Part shown: positions 1-6,234 of the stretch, in pieces
How positions within the stretch are numbered: the stretch's first letter is position 1
Layout of the letters: each line of letters starts with the position of its first letter
Origin: an uncultured Gammaproteobacteria bacterium
GTDB taxonomy: Bacteria > Pseudomonadota > Gammaproteobacteria > Chromatiales > Chromatiaceae
Assembly (NCBI GenBank): GCA_937926265.1
Contig: CALAZS010000068.1
Location: 1-21,005, forward strand
DNA: 21,005 bases
Direction: 5' to 3'
Program-made: the position numbers and the translations under genes
The notes under the pieces: generated by a model
Database searches by the model: none
Told to the model about the DNA's origin: nothing
Seen by the model: only the letters and a program-made list of their open reading frames with translations

Positions 1-175
1 CCTCATCACTCTGGAACATTGAGGTGATATCACCATCGGAACCTCCAATGCTCAATCCAAAAGCCGTTGCCTGTCCAGACAAAAACATTAGTGAAAAAAG
101 TACCAAGAAAAAATGTACCGGTAAAAAACGTACTGGTAAAAAATGTATTGGTGAACGATGTAGTTCTGTTTTCAT
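1..175 (-). CDS. Exported protein of unknown function, N-terminus only (runs off left edge)
   Basis: The minus strand opens at an ATG (175-173) and stays open to the window edge, giving 58 residues. The start is MKTELHRSPIHF, followed by a hydrophobic stretch at about residues 12-32. An A-T-A site near residues 36-38 fits signal peptidase I cleavage, so the protein is probably exported. The mature part begins FGLSIGGSDGDITSMF, which I do not recognise. The ATG overlaps the stop of the upstream SH3 gene by one base (TAATG), so translational coupling is likely and the gene is the third member of the adenylate cyclase operon. The signal peptide is built from 15-bp tandem repeats. Only the existence of the gene and its export signal are supported; a periplasmic protease or other envelope protein is possible but not shown. 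Confidence 0.75.
   Translation of the reverse strand, partial: MKTELHRSPIHFLPVRFLPVHFFLVLFSLMFLSGQATAFGLSIGGSDGDITSMFQSDE
86..145 (-). repeat. 15-bp tandem repeat inside a signal peptide
   Basis: Read on the minus strand, four consecutive 15-bp units encode HFLPV, RFLPV, HFFLV and a diverged LFSLM. The first two units differ at only two bases (CAT/CGT and CCA/CCG). The repeats form most of the hydrophobic core of the signal peptide. Unit length is a multiple of three, so gain or loss of a unit would keep the frame and change the length of the core. Confidence 0.7.
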
Positions 176-735
176 TAGAAAAAGTCCAGTGTTTTTTCGA
201 TGATGGATCCGGATGATTTTTCAGACCGAGCCTGGTTTAACTTTTCAGGGTCAATGTGTACCAGTCCACCATCAGCGGCGAACTGATCAACATTGAACCC
301 CGCAAGCGACCGGTTTTCCATGATATCAACCTGCTCGAAGTTCAGTTTGCTGTTGCCCTTGGCATATTCTGCCTCGGTTTCTTTATTGAATCCCTTGCCG
401 GCCAACGTGATGTTTTCAGTTTGTTCACGTTTGACTTCTTCAGAAGTCTCACCGCTTTTAAAGGTTTCAACGGAACTTACGCGCTGAACCAGTTCCGTTG
501 ACACGGCAGAGTGGTGAATCCATCCCGTCTTGTTATCAACCTGTACCTGCCACCAGTCTTTATCTTTGCTGGTGACGGTCAGTTGTTGTTCGTATTTAAC
601 GCGTGCTACGACAGCACCAAGGAATGAGGGGGTGCTACGCACGATGGATTGTTTGACACTGATCCAGCCGGGTTCATTGGCAAAAGCATTAAATGAAATG
701 ATCAAACAACTTGCGAGTAGAAATAGTTTCTTCAT
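175..735 (-). CDS. Periplasmic bacterial SH3-domain protein
   Basis: This is a 186-residue protein with a clear signal peptide (MKKLFLLASCLIISFNAFA, cut before NEPGW). A bacterial SH3-like domain follows at about residues 22-80, with the typical pattern of VRSTPS, a central hydrophobic strand, DWWQV and TGWIHHSAV. Such domains usually bind peptides or cell-wall ligands in the periplasm. The C-terminal half (about 90-186) is polar, has charged Glu/Lys runs and no recognised domain. The gene lies 25 bp after the adenylate cyclase stop, and its own stop overlaps the next start by one base, so the three genes look like one transcript. Family assignment is good; the ligand and role are unknown. 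It might help the next exported protein or the CHASE2 sensor act in the periplasm, but that is inference. Confidence 0.8.
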   Translation of the reverse strand: MKKLFLLASCLIISFNAFANEPGWISVKQSIVRSTPSFLGAVVARVKYEQQLTVTSKDKDWWQVQVDNKTGWIHHSAVSTELVQRVSSVETFKSGETSEEVKREQTENITLAGKGFNKETEAEYAKGNSKLNFEQVDIMENRSLAGFNVDQFAADGGLVHIDPEKLNQARSEKSSGSIIEKTLDFF

Positions 736-760
736 CTTGTTGCTCTATGTGGTGGTTACT

Positions 761-2938
761 CTATTTGGTGGTAAATTTCCAAACACCGTTCCAGTCATCG
801 CCTGTCAGGGCAGGGTTGGTTTCTATTTGCCTGATCCTGTCGAGGATTAGCATTGAAGGTCCGTCTTGGTGTTTTTCTAAAATCAGTTCGAGTAATTTGC
901 TGGCCTGATTCCATTCTCCCCGGGCATAATGCTGCAAGGCAGACGCATAATTTTCAGCAACGAACTGCTGTTTCTCATTTTCCATTCCAAGTATAGCCAT
1001 TGGTTCAAAAATGCCCACAGAAAAATGCTTGCCTTTTACCTGAACCTCGTCGAGCTTGCGTCCGTAAAATGCATGGCCTGCGTCTTTCCAGGCAGGCTCG
1101 CTGACAATGATACGAGTGCTGTAGTACTTGTTAAGACCTTCAAGTCGGGCAGCCCTGTTGACGGTGTCACCTACAGCCGCGTATTCAAAACGCTGGCTTG
1201 AGCCTATATTGCCGACAATACAGTCGCCATGATCGATACCGATGCGCATCGAAAGCCTGGTGCTCTGATTGTCGCCATAATCAAATTCAGTGTTATCCAG
1301 CAAATGCTGGGATTCAAGTGCTGTTTTTATCGCCAACTCAACCTGGTCCTGTTGTGATTTGGGTGCTCCCCAGATGGCCATCACGGCATCGCCGACAAAC
1401 TGCTTGATGGTGCCATCATGTTTGAGGATAACTGACTGCATCATGTCCATGTACTGATTGATAACCCGAACGGTTTTCTCTGGCCCAAGGTTTTCTGCCA
1501 TGGTTGTAAAGCCGGCCAGGTCTGAGAAAAACACTGAAATGCTGCGCATTTCACCGGTTCGATGCATGCGCCGTTCCGGGCTTTCCAGAAGCCACTGGGC
1601 CACGTTCGGGGAGACCATGCGCTCCAGGCTTTTTTGCCGGAACTCCTTTTCACGGCTTTCAGCCAGGAAGCGCCTGGCGCCAATACCAATACTGACACTG
1701 ATAGCCGGCAGGAATAATAATGGCAGGACGGGAATCAGGTTGAGCCGAATCAACAGCATGGATAGCAGCACCGAGGAAAGCAGTAAAAGCAGGTTTAAAC
1801 TGATTGCATGGATAACCCGGTTCATGTGCAGGTAAGTAAAATAAATCAATAAGGCAAAAAACAGCCCGAGAGAGGCTGATTGCCAGGATTTCAGTGGTGT
1901 TAGAAATTCACCGGTCAACCAACTGTTGAGTACCGCCGTATGAATTTCGACCCCGGCTGATCTTGCAGAAAAAGGAGTAGGCTTAAGGTCATACAGACCG
2001 GGAGCTACATAGCCAATAAATACATAGGCGTCTTTGAATGTGTCCCTGGAGATACTTGGGGAGATATTTGGGGAGATTGCCGATTTTTCACCCGACTGTT
2101 CCGCGACCATGGCATTGATGATGTCGTATGCACTGAATCTTTGCAGGTATTCATCAACCGGAAAGTTGACCCACATCTTGCCGCCAGGTTCAGTCGGGAT
2201 TTGCTTATCAGCTACTGTCAAAGAATCCGGTTGCCAATTTATTACTGAATTTTCACTCGTAACAAATGGTGCAACGGATAACAGTGGCAGGGCTGAGCCG
2301 TTCCAGATAAAGAAAGGGTCAATGCGTCGAAACGTGCCATCGGCATCGGGTGAGCTGTTAACCATTCCCAGTCCGGCGGCAGTTTCACTGATTTTCTCAA
2401 GTGGTAACGATATGCCCGGGGAACTATTCTGAGTTGGAGCTGTGCCACTATAGCGAAGGCCAGTGTAATTCAAACCAGTGTAGTTCAAACCACTGTATTT
2501 CAGGTCTTTACTGGCCTGCCTGGAAGAAACACTATTGGTGAGCGCAGCTGCCAGGTAGACATTGCCGGCATTCTTAATCCGATTGGCAAACTCATCATCG
2601 GATGAACTGCCATAAGGGGTTTCATTGTTGAACAGGATATCGATCAGAACGGCTTTGGCGCCACCTTTTGCTACATACTCTGAGATACCGCCATAAAATT
2701 CCCTTGGCCAGGGCCAGCCTATGGCCTGCTGCTGTTCCATGTTATCGAGGCTGTATTGGTCCACCTCAATAAGAATGATTTTTTCTTCGCTGGTTTGCGT
2801 ATTGCTCGCAATCTGGCGCTGCCAGTCCAGAAATTTTAGACCCTGAATCTGTATCGCGTCAGATCCCGCCAGCAGAAAGCCGATGACAATCAGTAAACTG
2901 GCAAACAGGTGTTTTTTCAGGTGTCCGAAGAACGTCAT
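761..2938 (-). CDS. CHASE2-domain class III adenylate cyclase, membrane sensor
   Basis: This 725-residue membrane protein probably makes cAMP from ATP in response to a periplasmic signal. Order: an N-terminal membrane segment (about 10-27); a periplasmic CHASE2 domain (about 35-340) with motifs IILIEVDQYSL, GWPWPR and AVLIDILF; three closely spaced membrane helices (about 350-420); and a cytoplasmic class III cyclase domain (about 465-650). Catalytic residues are visible: metal aspartates D473 (FSDLAGFT) and D517 (FVGDAVMAIWG), adenine-selecting K512 and T592 (VGDTVN), and transition-state N594 and R598 (NRAAR). The K/T pair fits class IIIb adenylate rather than guanylate cyclase. The C-terminus (about 655-725) resembles a short helical repeat. 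It heads a minus-strand operon. Two in-frame tandem repeats lie in the CHASE2 region. The signal sensed is unknown. Confidence 0.9.
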   Translation of the reverse strand: MTFFGHLKKHLFASLLIVIGFLLAGSDAIQIQGLKFLDWQRQIASNTQTSEEKIILIEVDQYSLDNMEQQQAIGWPWPREFYGGISEYVAKGGAKAVLIDILFNNETPYGSSSDDEFANRIKNAGNVYLAAALTNSVSSRQASKDLKYSGLNYTGLNYTGLRYSGTAPTQNSSPGISLPLEKISETAAGLGMVNSSPDADGTFRRIDPFFIWNGSALPLLSVAPFVTSENSVINWQPDSLTVADKQIPTEPGGKMWVNFPVDEYLQRFSAYDIINAMVAEQSGEKSAISPNISPSISRDTFKDAYVFIGYVAPGLYDLKPTPFSARSAGVEIHTAVLNSWLTGEFLTPLKSWQSASLGLFFALLIYFTYLHMNRVIHAISLNLLLLLSSVLLSMLLIRLNLIPVLPLLFLPAISVSIGIGARRFLAESREKEFRQKSLERMVSPNVAQWLLESPERRMHRTGEMRSISVFFSDLAGFTTMAENLGPEKTVRVINQYMDMMQSVILKHDGTIKQFVGDAVMAIWGAPKSQQDQVELAIKTALESQHLLDNTEFDYGDNQSTRLSMRIGIDHGDCIVGNIGSSQRFEYAAVGDTVNRAARLEGLNKYYSTRIIVSEPAWKDAGHAFYGRKLDEVQVKGKHFSVGIFEPMAILGMENEKQQFVAENYASALQHYARGEWNQASKLLELILEKHQDGPSMLILDRIRQIETNPALTGDDWNGVWKFTTK
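2048..2077 (-). repeat. 12-bp tandem repeat in the CHASE2 domain
   Basis: On the plus strand, two 12-bp units (ACTTGGGGAGAT and ATTTGGGGAGAT) follow a half unit GGAGAT. Read as protein on the minus strand they give repeated I-S-P-(N/S) in SAISPNISPSISRD. The unit keeps the reading frame. It lies in the periplasmic part of the adenylate cyclase. Confidence 0.7.
2445..2504 (-). repeat. Four 15-bp tandem units in the CHASE2 domain
   Basis: Four consecutive 15-bp units (plus strand starts 2445, 2460, 2475, 2490) share the pattern CCA-TGTA-TTCAA with few changes; units two and three differ at one base. Read on the minus strand they encode the pentapeptide series LKYSG, LNYTG, LNYTG, LRYSG. The repeat adds a Tyr/Gly-rich segment to the periplasmic sensor. 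I know of no such repeat as a standard part of CHASE2, so it is probably a recent slippage expansion. Confidence 0.8.
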
Positions 2939-2973
2939 AGCTTGGAGCTGCGCATCATTATTTTTAAATCTGT

Positions 2974-2982
2974 TGTGGATAA
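2974..2982 (-). promoter_or_regulatory. Perfect DnaA box
   Basis: TGTGGATAA on the plus strand is TTATCCACA on the minus strand, a perfect match to the DnaA-box consensus TTATNCACA. It lies in the 123-bp divergent region between the adenylate cyclase and the lipoprotein operon, just upstream of the candidate PhoP box. It is a single box with no cluster or AT-rich unwinding region nearby, so it is not an origin. DnaA could act here as a transcription factor, or the match may be chance. Confidence 0.4.
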
Positions 2983-2986
2983 ATCC

Positions 2987-3021
2987 GGTTCAGCTTTTGT
3001 TCAGCTTAGTCCACCTAACAT
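2987..3021 (+). promoter_or_regulatory. Candidate PhoP-box promoter of the lipoprotein-phoPQ operon
   Basis: GGTTCA (2987-2992), five bases, then TGTTCA (2998-3003) form a direct repeat with 11-bp period. The enterobacterial PhoP box is (T/G)GTTTA-N5-(T/G)GTTTA; each half here differs by the same single base. The copies extend to a 9-bp identity, GTTCAGCTT. A -10-like TAACAT (3016-3021, 4 of 6 to TATAAT) begins 12 bp after the box, which is the spacing known for PhoP-activated promoters. No good -35 is present, as expected for an activated promoter. A start near 3028 would leave a 34-nt leader with AGGAG at 3050-3054. Inferred role: autoregulation by the downstream PhoP. Confidence 0.55.
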
Positions 3022-3061
3022 TAAGAGTAAAAGGAAAACGGGCTATTACAGGAGAAAACTC

Positions 3062-3619
3062 ATGAAATATAAAAAAAGTGCATTACTGATTGTTAGTTTG
3101 GCATTAACAGCAGGTTGCGCCTCGGCCGATCGATATGTTGATGATTACTATGAATCATCTGCAGATTCATTTACAACTGAGGCAAAAGTGCTGGAAAGCT
3201 CGCCAATTTATGAAAAAGTAACGATTAATAAACCAGAAACCCGGTGCTGGAACGAAAAAGTTCGTCATCGTAGTCCTGGCTACCGCAGTGAGTCATACAC
3301 CCCCACGATTGCTGGAGCTATTCTTGGCGGTGTCGTGGGTAACCAGTTTGGAAAGGGTAGTGGCAAGGATGCCATGACTGTTGCTGGAACAATTCTTGGT
3401 GGTTCAATCGGAAACGATATGCGTAACAGAAGCTATTCTGGCCAATCTTATGTTACAACTGAAAGACGTTGTGAAACTGTCGATAATTACCATGAGACTA
3501 ACGAACTTGTTGGCTATAATGTGAAATATCGATACAACGGCAGGAATTTTTGGGCACGCACAGACTCTGACCCCGGAAGTTATATCAGGGTAAACGTTTC
3601 GGTAAACCCAGTGGATTAA
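3062..3619 (+). CDS. Glycine-zipper (17 kDa antigen-like) outer-membrane lipoprotein
   Basis: The 185-residue product begins at ATG 3062, chosen because AGGAG lies 7 bases upstream and because it gives a complete lipoprotein signal peptide with lipobox L-T-A-G-C (C19). An in-frame ATG at 2909 would overlap the divergent adenylate cyclase and hide the signal. The central region (about 82-120) has two Gly-rich helices, AGAILGGVVGNQFG and AGTILGGSIGND, typical of the glycine-zipper 2TM / Rickettsia 17 kDa surface antigen family (SlyB/PcpY relatives). C-terminal motifs TERRCE and YNVKYRYNGR are also usual in that family. It is probably anchored in the outer membrane and linked to envelope integrity. 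It is first in a likely operon with a PhoP/PhoQ-type system; slyB is a PhoP-regulated gene in enterobacteria, which fits. Confidence 0.85.
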   Translation: MKYKKSALLIVSLALTAGCASADRYVDDYYESSADSFTTEAKVLESSPIYEKVTINKPETRCWNEKVRHRSPGYRSESYTPTIAGAILGGVVGNQFGKGSGKDAMTVAGTILGGSIGNDMRNRSYSGQSYVTTERRCETVDNYHETNELVGYNVKYRYNGRNFWARTDSDPGSYIRVNVSVNPVD

Positions 3620-3657
3620 ATAAACGACTAAAAACTGGACTTAAATTGGATAAACAA

Positions 3658-3999
3658 ATGCGACTGCCTTTTATCAAACTTGTTCTGCTCATGGTGTTTT
3701 TGTTTGATGCGTCTGTGCCAGTTATGGCCTCGCCATATAATCAGCAACAGCGTTATGAGCAGTCCAGGCAATTTGGGCCAATGAATTCTGGAGGTATGAC
3801 ATTAGGCGGGGCAGTTTCACAGGCCAGGCAGGAATATAACGGGCGCGTTATTTCAGCAGAGACGGAAAAATCCGGGCGTCACAATATCAAGATACTCACC
3901 GATGACGGCAGGGTTAAACGTCTGCATTACGATTCTAGAAACGGCACCAGAAATAATGGTGGAAACAATGGCGGTATGCCACCTCCCAAAGGGCGTTAA
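3658..3999 (+). CDS. Small exported basic protein, possibly PepSY-like
   Basis: From ATG 3658 this is a 113-residue protein; a TTG at 3646 would add four residues, but GGA at 3648-3650 suits the ATG. A signal peptide is clear: MRLPF, then a hydrophobic run of about 17 residues, with a probable cut after VMA-S. The mature part is Gln/Asn/Gly-rich, with one conserved-looking core at about residues 59-92: A-R-Q-E-YNGRVISAE, then HNIKILTDDGRVKRLHYD. This pattern resembles the single beta-sheet unit of PepSY-like proteins often found beside two-component systems. The tail is low-complexity (NNGGNNGGMPPPKGR). It lies between the lipoprotein and phoP. A role in modulating the sensor kinase from the periplasm is a guess based on position. 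Confidence 0.75.
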   Translation: MRLPFIKLVLLMVFLFDASVPVMASPYNQQQRYEQSRQFGPMNSGGMTLGGAVSQARQEYNGRVISAETEKSGRHNIKILTDDGRVKRLHYDSRNGTRNNGGNNGGMPPPKGR

Positions 4000-4013
4000 C
4001 TGTAACAGTTAAC
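3995..4013. repeat. Perfect 8-bp inverted repeat over a stop codon, before phoP
   Basis: GTTAACTG (3995-4002) and CAGTTAAC (4006-4013) are exact inverse complements separated by TAA. The palindrome covers the stop codon of the small exported protein (3997-3999) and ends 25 bp before the phoP-like start. No T-run follows, so it is not a classic terminator. It could be an mRNA hairpin that sets relative expression, or a dimeric operator. Confidence 0.6.
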
Positions 4014-4038
4014 AGCGTTGATTAGCTGAAGAACTCAA

Positions 4039-4719
4039 ATGCGACTTCTCCTGGTTGAAGATGAAATTGACCTGCGGTCAAAATTGCAACAACGTTTGCA
4101 GGATAAAGGCTTTAGTGTCGATGTCGCATCTGATGGTAAATCAGCACTGTTTCACGGCAGCGAATATCCTGTTGACCTGGCTATTGTTGATCTGGGACTG
4201 CCGGATATTTCAGGTATCGAAGTAATCCGGCAATGGCGTGAAACCAGCAAGTCTTTTCCAATACTTATTTTAACTGCTCGTTCAAACTGGCAGGACAAGG
4301 TTGAAGGTCTTGAAGCCGGAGCCGATGATTACCTGGTAAAACCTTTTCATGTGGCTGAATTATTGGCCAGGGTTAATGCACTGCTTAGACGTTCAGCTGG
4401 TCATGCATCTTCAGTCATCAGGTACCCGGGTTTGCAGATTGACACCCAAAGGCAGGAAGTGACCCGTGAGGATCAACTCGTCGATCTCACCAGTTATGAA
4501 TACCTGGTACTGGAATACCTGGCAATGCATGCGGGCAAGGTGATTTCTAAATCAGAATTAACCGAACATATCTACGACCAGGACTTCGACCGGGACAGTA
4601 ACGTCATCGAAGTATTTATTGGTCGTTTAAGAAAAAAACTTGACCCTGACAATGCATTAAAGCCAATTGAAACTGTTCGCGGGCGTGGCTATCGATTCGA
4701 GCTTAAAGCAAATAACTGA
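4039..4719 (+). CDS. phoP: PhoP-type two-component response regulator (OmpR family)
   Basis: This is a 226-residue response regulator. The receiver domain (about 1-115) has the acidic pocket E7-D8, phosphoacceptor D51 (AIVDLGLPD), T79 in ILTAR and K101 (LVKPFH). The winged-helix DNA-binding domain (about 128-222) has VDLTSYEYLVLEYL, SNVIEVFIGRLRKKL and TVRGRGYRFEL. The blocks ILTARSNWQDKVEGLEAGAD and KPFHVAELLARVNALLRRS closely resemble enterobacterial PhoP, more than OmpR or QseB. It overlaps the sensor kinase gene by one base (TGATG). It is the third gene of the operon, and a PhoP-box-like site precedes the first gene. The symbol is given by similarity; true orthology would need a tree. Confidence 0.88.
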   Translation: MRLLLVEDEIDLRSKLQQRLQDKGFSVDVASDGKSALFHGSEYPVDLAIVDLGLPDISGIEVIRQWRETSKSFPILILTARSNWQDKVEGLEAGADDYLVKPFHVAELLARVNALLRRSAGHASSVIRYPGLQIDTQRQEVTREDQLVDLTSYEYLVLEYLAMHAGKVISKSELTEHIYDQDFDRDSNVIEVFIGRLRKKLDPDNALKPIETVRGRGYRFELKANN

Positions 4720-6113
4720 TGCCAGAGTCTTTCATGCCATTCTTCTCATCTGCTTTTAATACAAAACTTTCAATTCGCCGACGTTTGATGGTGTCTGCGG
4801 CTTTACTGTTAGCAGTGTTTCTTGGGCTTGCCGGTGTGACACTGGATGAATACTACAGGGTGAAAATTTACCAGTCACTGGAACGGGAACTTCAGGGGCA
4901 TATCTACACACTGCTGTCGGCTGCCAGAGAAGATGAAAATGGTCTACCCGTACTGGAGACCGTGATGCCCAACCCGGATATGAATATTCCCGGTTCCGGC
5001 CTATATGCGAGCATGAAAAAAAACACAGCTGAGAAGATTTGGTTATCTGGCTCGGCTGAAGGTATGGACAGTTATTTTTCAAATGAAATGCAACCTGGTG
5101 AAAAACTGGCAACAGAAAAAGACAAGTTGATGGTTTTTGATTTTGGAGTAGGCTGGGAAGACTACAACGGCAACCCGGTTGATTACACCTTTAGCATTGC
5201 TTCTGATCTGACGGCTGTTCACCAGGACTTAAAGGCGTTTCGATATAATTTAATAATCTGGCTGGGTGGCAGCGCTGTTGTACTGGTGATAGGGCAGTTA
5301 CTGATTCTGCACTGGGGAACCCGGCCATTACAAAAGGCGGCCTCGGACATCAAGCGTATCGAAAATGGTGAACTGGAAAGACTGGAAAGTGAATATCCTC
5401 TTGAACTACAGGGGCTGACCTCCAATCTGAATTCTCTGATTGATCATGTTGCTGCCAACCAGCAACGATACCGAAACAGCCTTGGGGATTTGGCGCATAG
5501 CCTTAAGACTCCACTTGCACTGGTGCAGGCTGCCCGGGATGCCCAACAGGCTAGTCAGGCTGATGAATTATCTCAAACAATTGATGAACAACTGCCAAGA
5601 ATTGACCAGTTGGTTCAATACCAGTTACAACGCGCCGCGGTAATGGGAAAGGCCACGCTGGGCCAGTCAGTGTTAATCAGGCCCCTGGTGGAAAAAATCG
5701 TTCGCGGCCTGTCGAAGGTTTATCACGACAAGCAGGTTGATTGCCAAATAAATATCGACGAGGCATTGCGCTTTCATGCAGATGAGGCTGACCTGATGGA
5801 ATTACTGGGTAATTTAATAGATAACGCATTTAAGTATGGCAGGCAAAGAGTTGTGGTTTCGGCCTTCAGCCAAAGTAATTCAGGCCAGGGTCGCGTTATC
5901 AGCGTCGAAGATGATGGTCATGGCATAAGTCAACAGCATACCGAACAGTTACTGAAACGCGGTGTAAGGGCTGACCAGAAGATTTCAGGTCACGGCATAG
6001 GGCTGGATATCGTCAACGAAATTATCCGTCTGTACCGCGCGCAACTGACTGTTTCTGAAAGTGCTTTGGGTGGTGCGTCGTTCAGTATTCTTTTTCCTTA
6101 TGGCAATTCCTAA
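4719..6113 (+). CDS. phoQ: PhoQ-type sensor histidine kinase
   Basis: This is a 464-residue inner-membrane kinase. The first membrane helix is at about 21-41, a periplasmic sensor domain at about 42-175, the second helix at about 175-197 and a HAMP-like linker at about 198-245. The phosphoacceptor is H260 in LAHSLKTPLALVQ, close to the THSLKTPLAVLQ of E. coli PhoQ. The ATPase domain shows the N box (LLGNLIDNAFKYG), G1 (VEDDGHGIS) and G2 (GHGIGLDIV). The sensor domain contains acidic residues, but I see no clear copy of the enterobacterial acidic patch, so Mg2+ or antimicrobial-peptide sensing is not established. Its start overlaps the phoP-like stop by one base, so the two are surely co-expressed. 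It is the last gene of the operon. Confidence 0.85.
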   Translation: MPESFMPFFSSAFNTKLSIRRRLMVSAALLLAVFLGLAGVTLDEYYRVKIYQSLERELQGHIYTLLSAAREDENGLPVLETVMPNPDMNIPGSGLYASMKKNTAEKIWLSGSAEGMDSYFSNEMQPGEKLATEKDKLMVFDFGVGWEDYNGNPVDYTFSIASDLTAVHQDLKAFRYNLIIWLGGSAVVLVIGQLLILHWGTRPLQKAASDIKRIENGELERLESEYPLELQGLTSNLNSLIDHVAANQQRYRNSLGDLAHSLKTPLALVQAARDAQQASQADELSQTIDEQLPRIDQLVQYQLQRAAVMGKATLGQSVLIRPLVEKIVRGLSKVYHDKQVDCQINIDEALRFHADEADLMELLGNLIDNAFKYGRQRVVVSAFSQSNSGQGRVISVEDDGHGISQQHTEQLLKRGVRADQKISGHGIGLDIVNEIIRLYRAQLTVSESALGGASFSILFPYGNS

Positions 6114-6120
6114 ATAAGAC

Positions 6121-6198
6121 TAGCGAAAAGTGGTTGTGGATTGGCACCATTTTGGATTGGTACTTGGAATGAACACCCCGATCTGAAACAATTCGCTA
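6121..6198. repeat. Inverted repeat enclosing a direct repeat, before the DUF1015 gene
   Basis: The 121-bp spacer after the phoQ-like gene has TAGCGAA (6121-6127) and its exact inverse TTCGCTA (6192-6198), followed by TCTTTTTT. Between them TGGATTGG occurs twice, at 6137-6144 (then CAC) and 6153-6160 (then TAC). The loop is too long for a standard terminator, though the T-run would suit one. No confident promoter for the DUF1015 gene was found. Confidence 0.35.
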
Positions 6199-6234
6199 TC
6201 TTTTTTGACACTCTTTTGGATATTGGGGAAAAAC

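Noticed and set aside
2445..2504. Possible CRISPR-like array
   Set aside because: The units are contiguous 15-mers with no spacers and are in frame in a coding sequence. No cas genes are present.
2974..2982. Replication origin near the DnaA box
   Set aside because: There is only one box, with no AT-rich repeats and no dnaA, dnaN, gidA or parAB nearby.
2909..3061. Upstream start for the glycine-zipper lipoprotein at ATG 2909
   Set aside because: It would add 51 residues before a perfect lipoprotein signal peptide and overlap the divergent adenylate cyclase. ATG 3062 has a strong ribosome site.
3589..3607. Second PhoP-box-like direct repeat, GGTAAAC twice
   Set aside because: The period is 12 bp rather than 11, the orientation is reversed, and it lies in the coding end of the lipoprotein gene.
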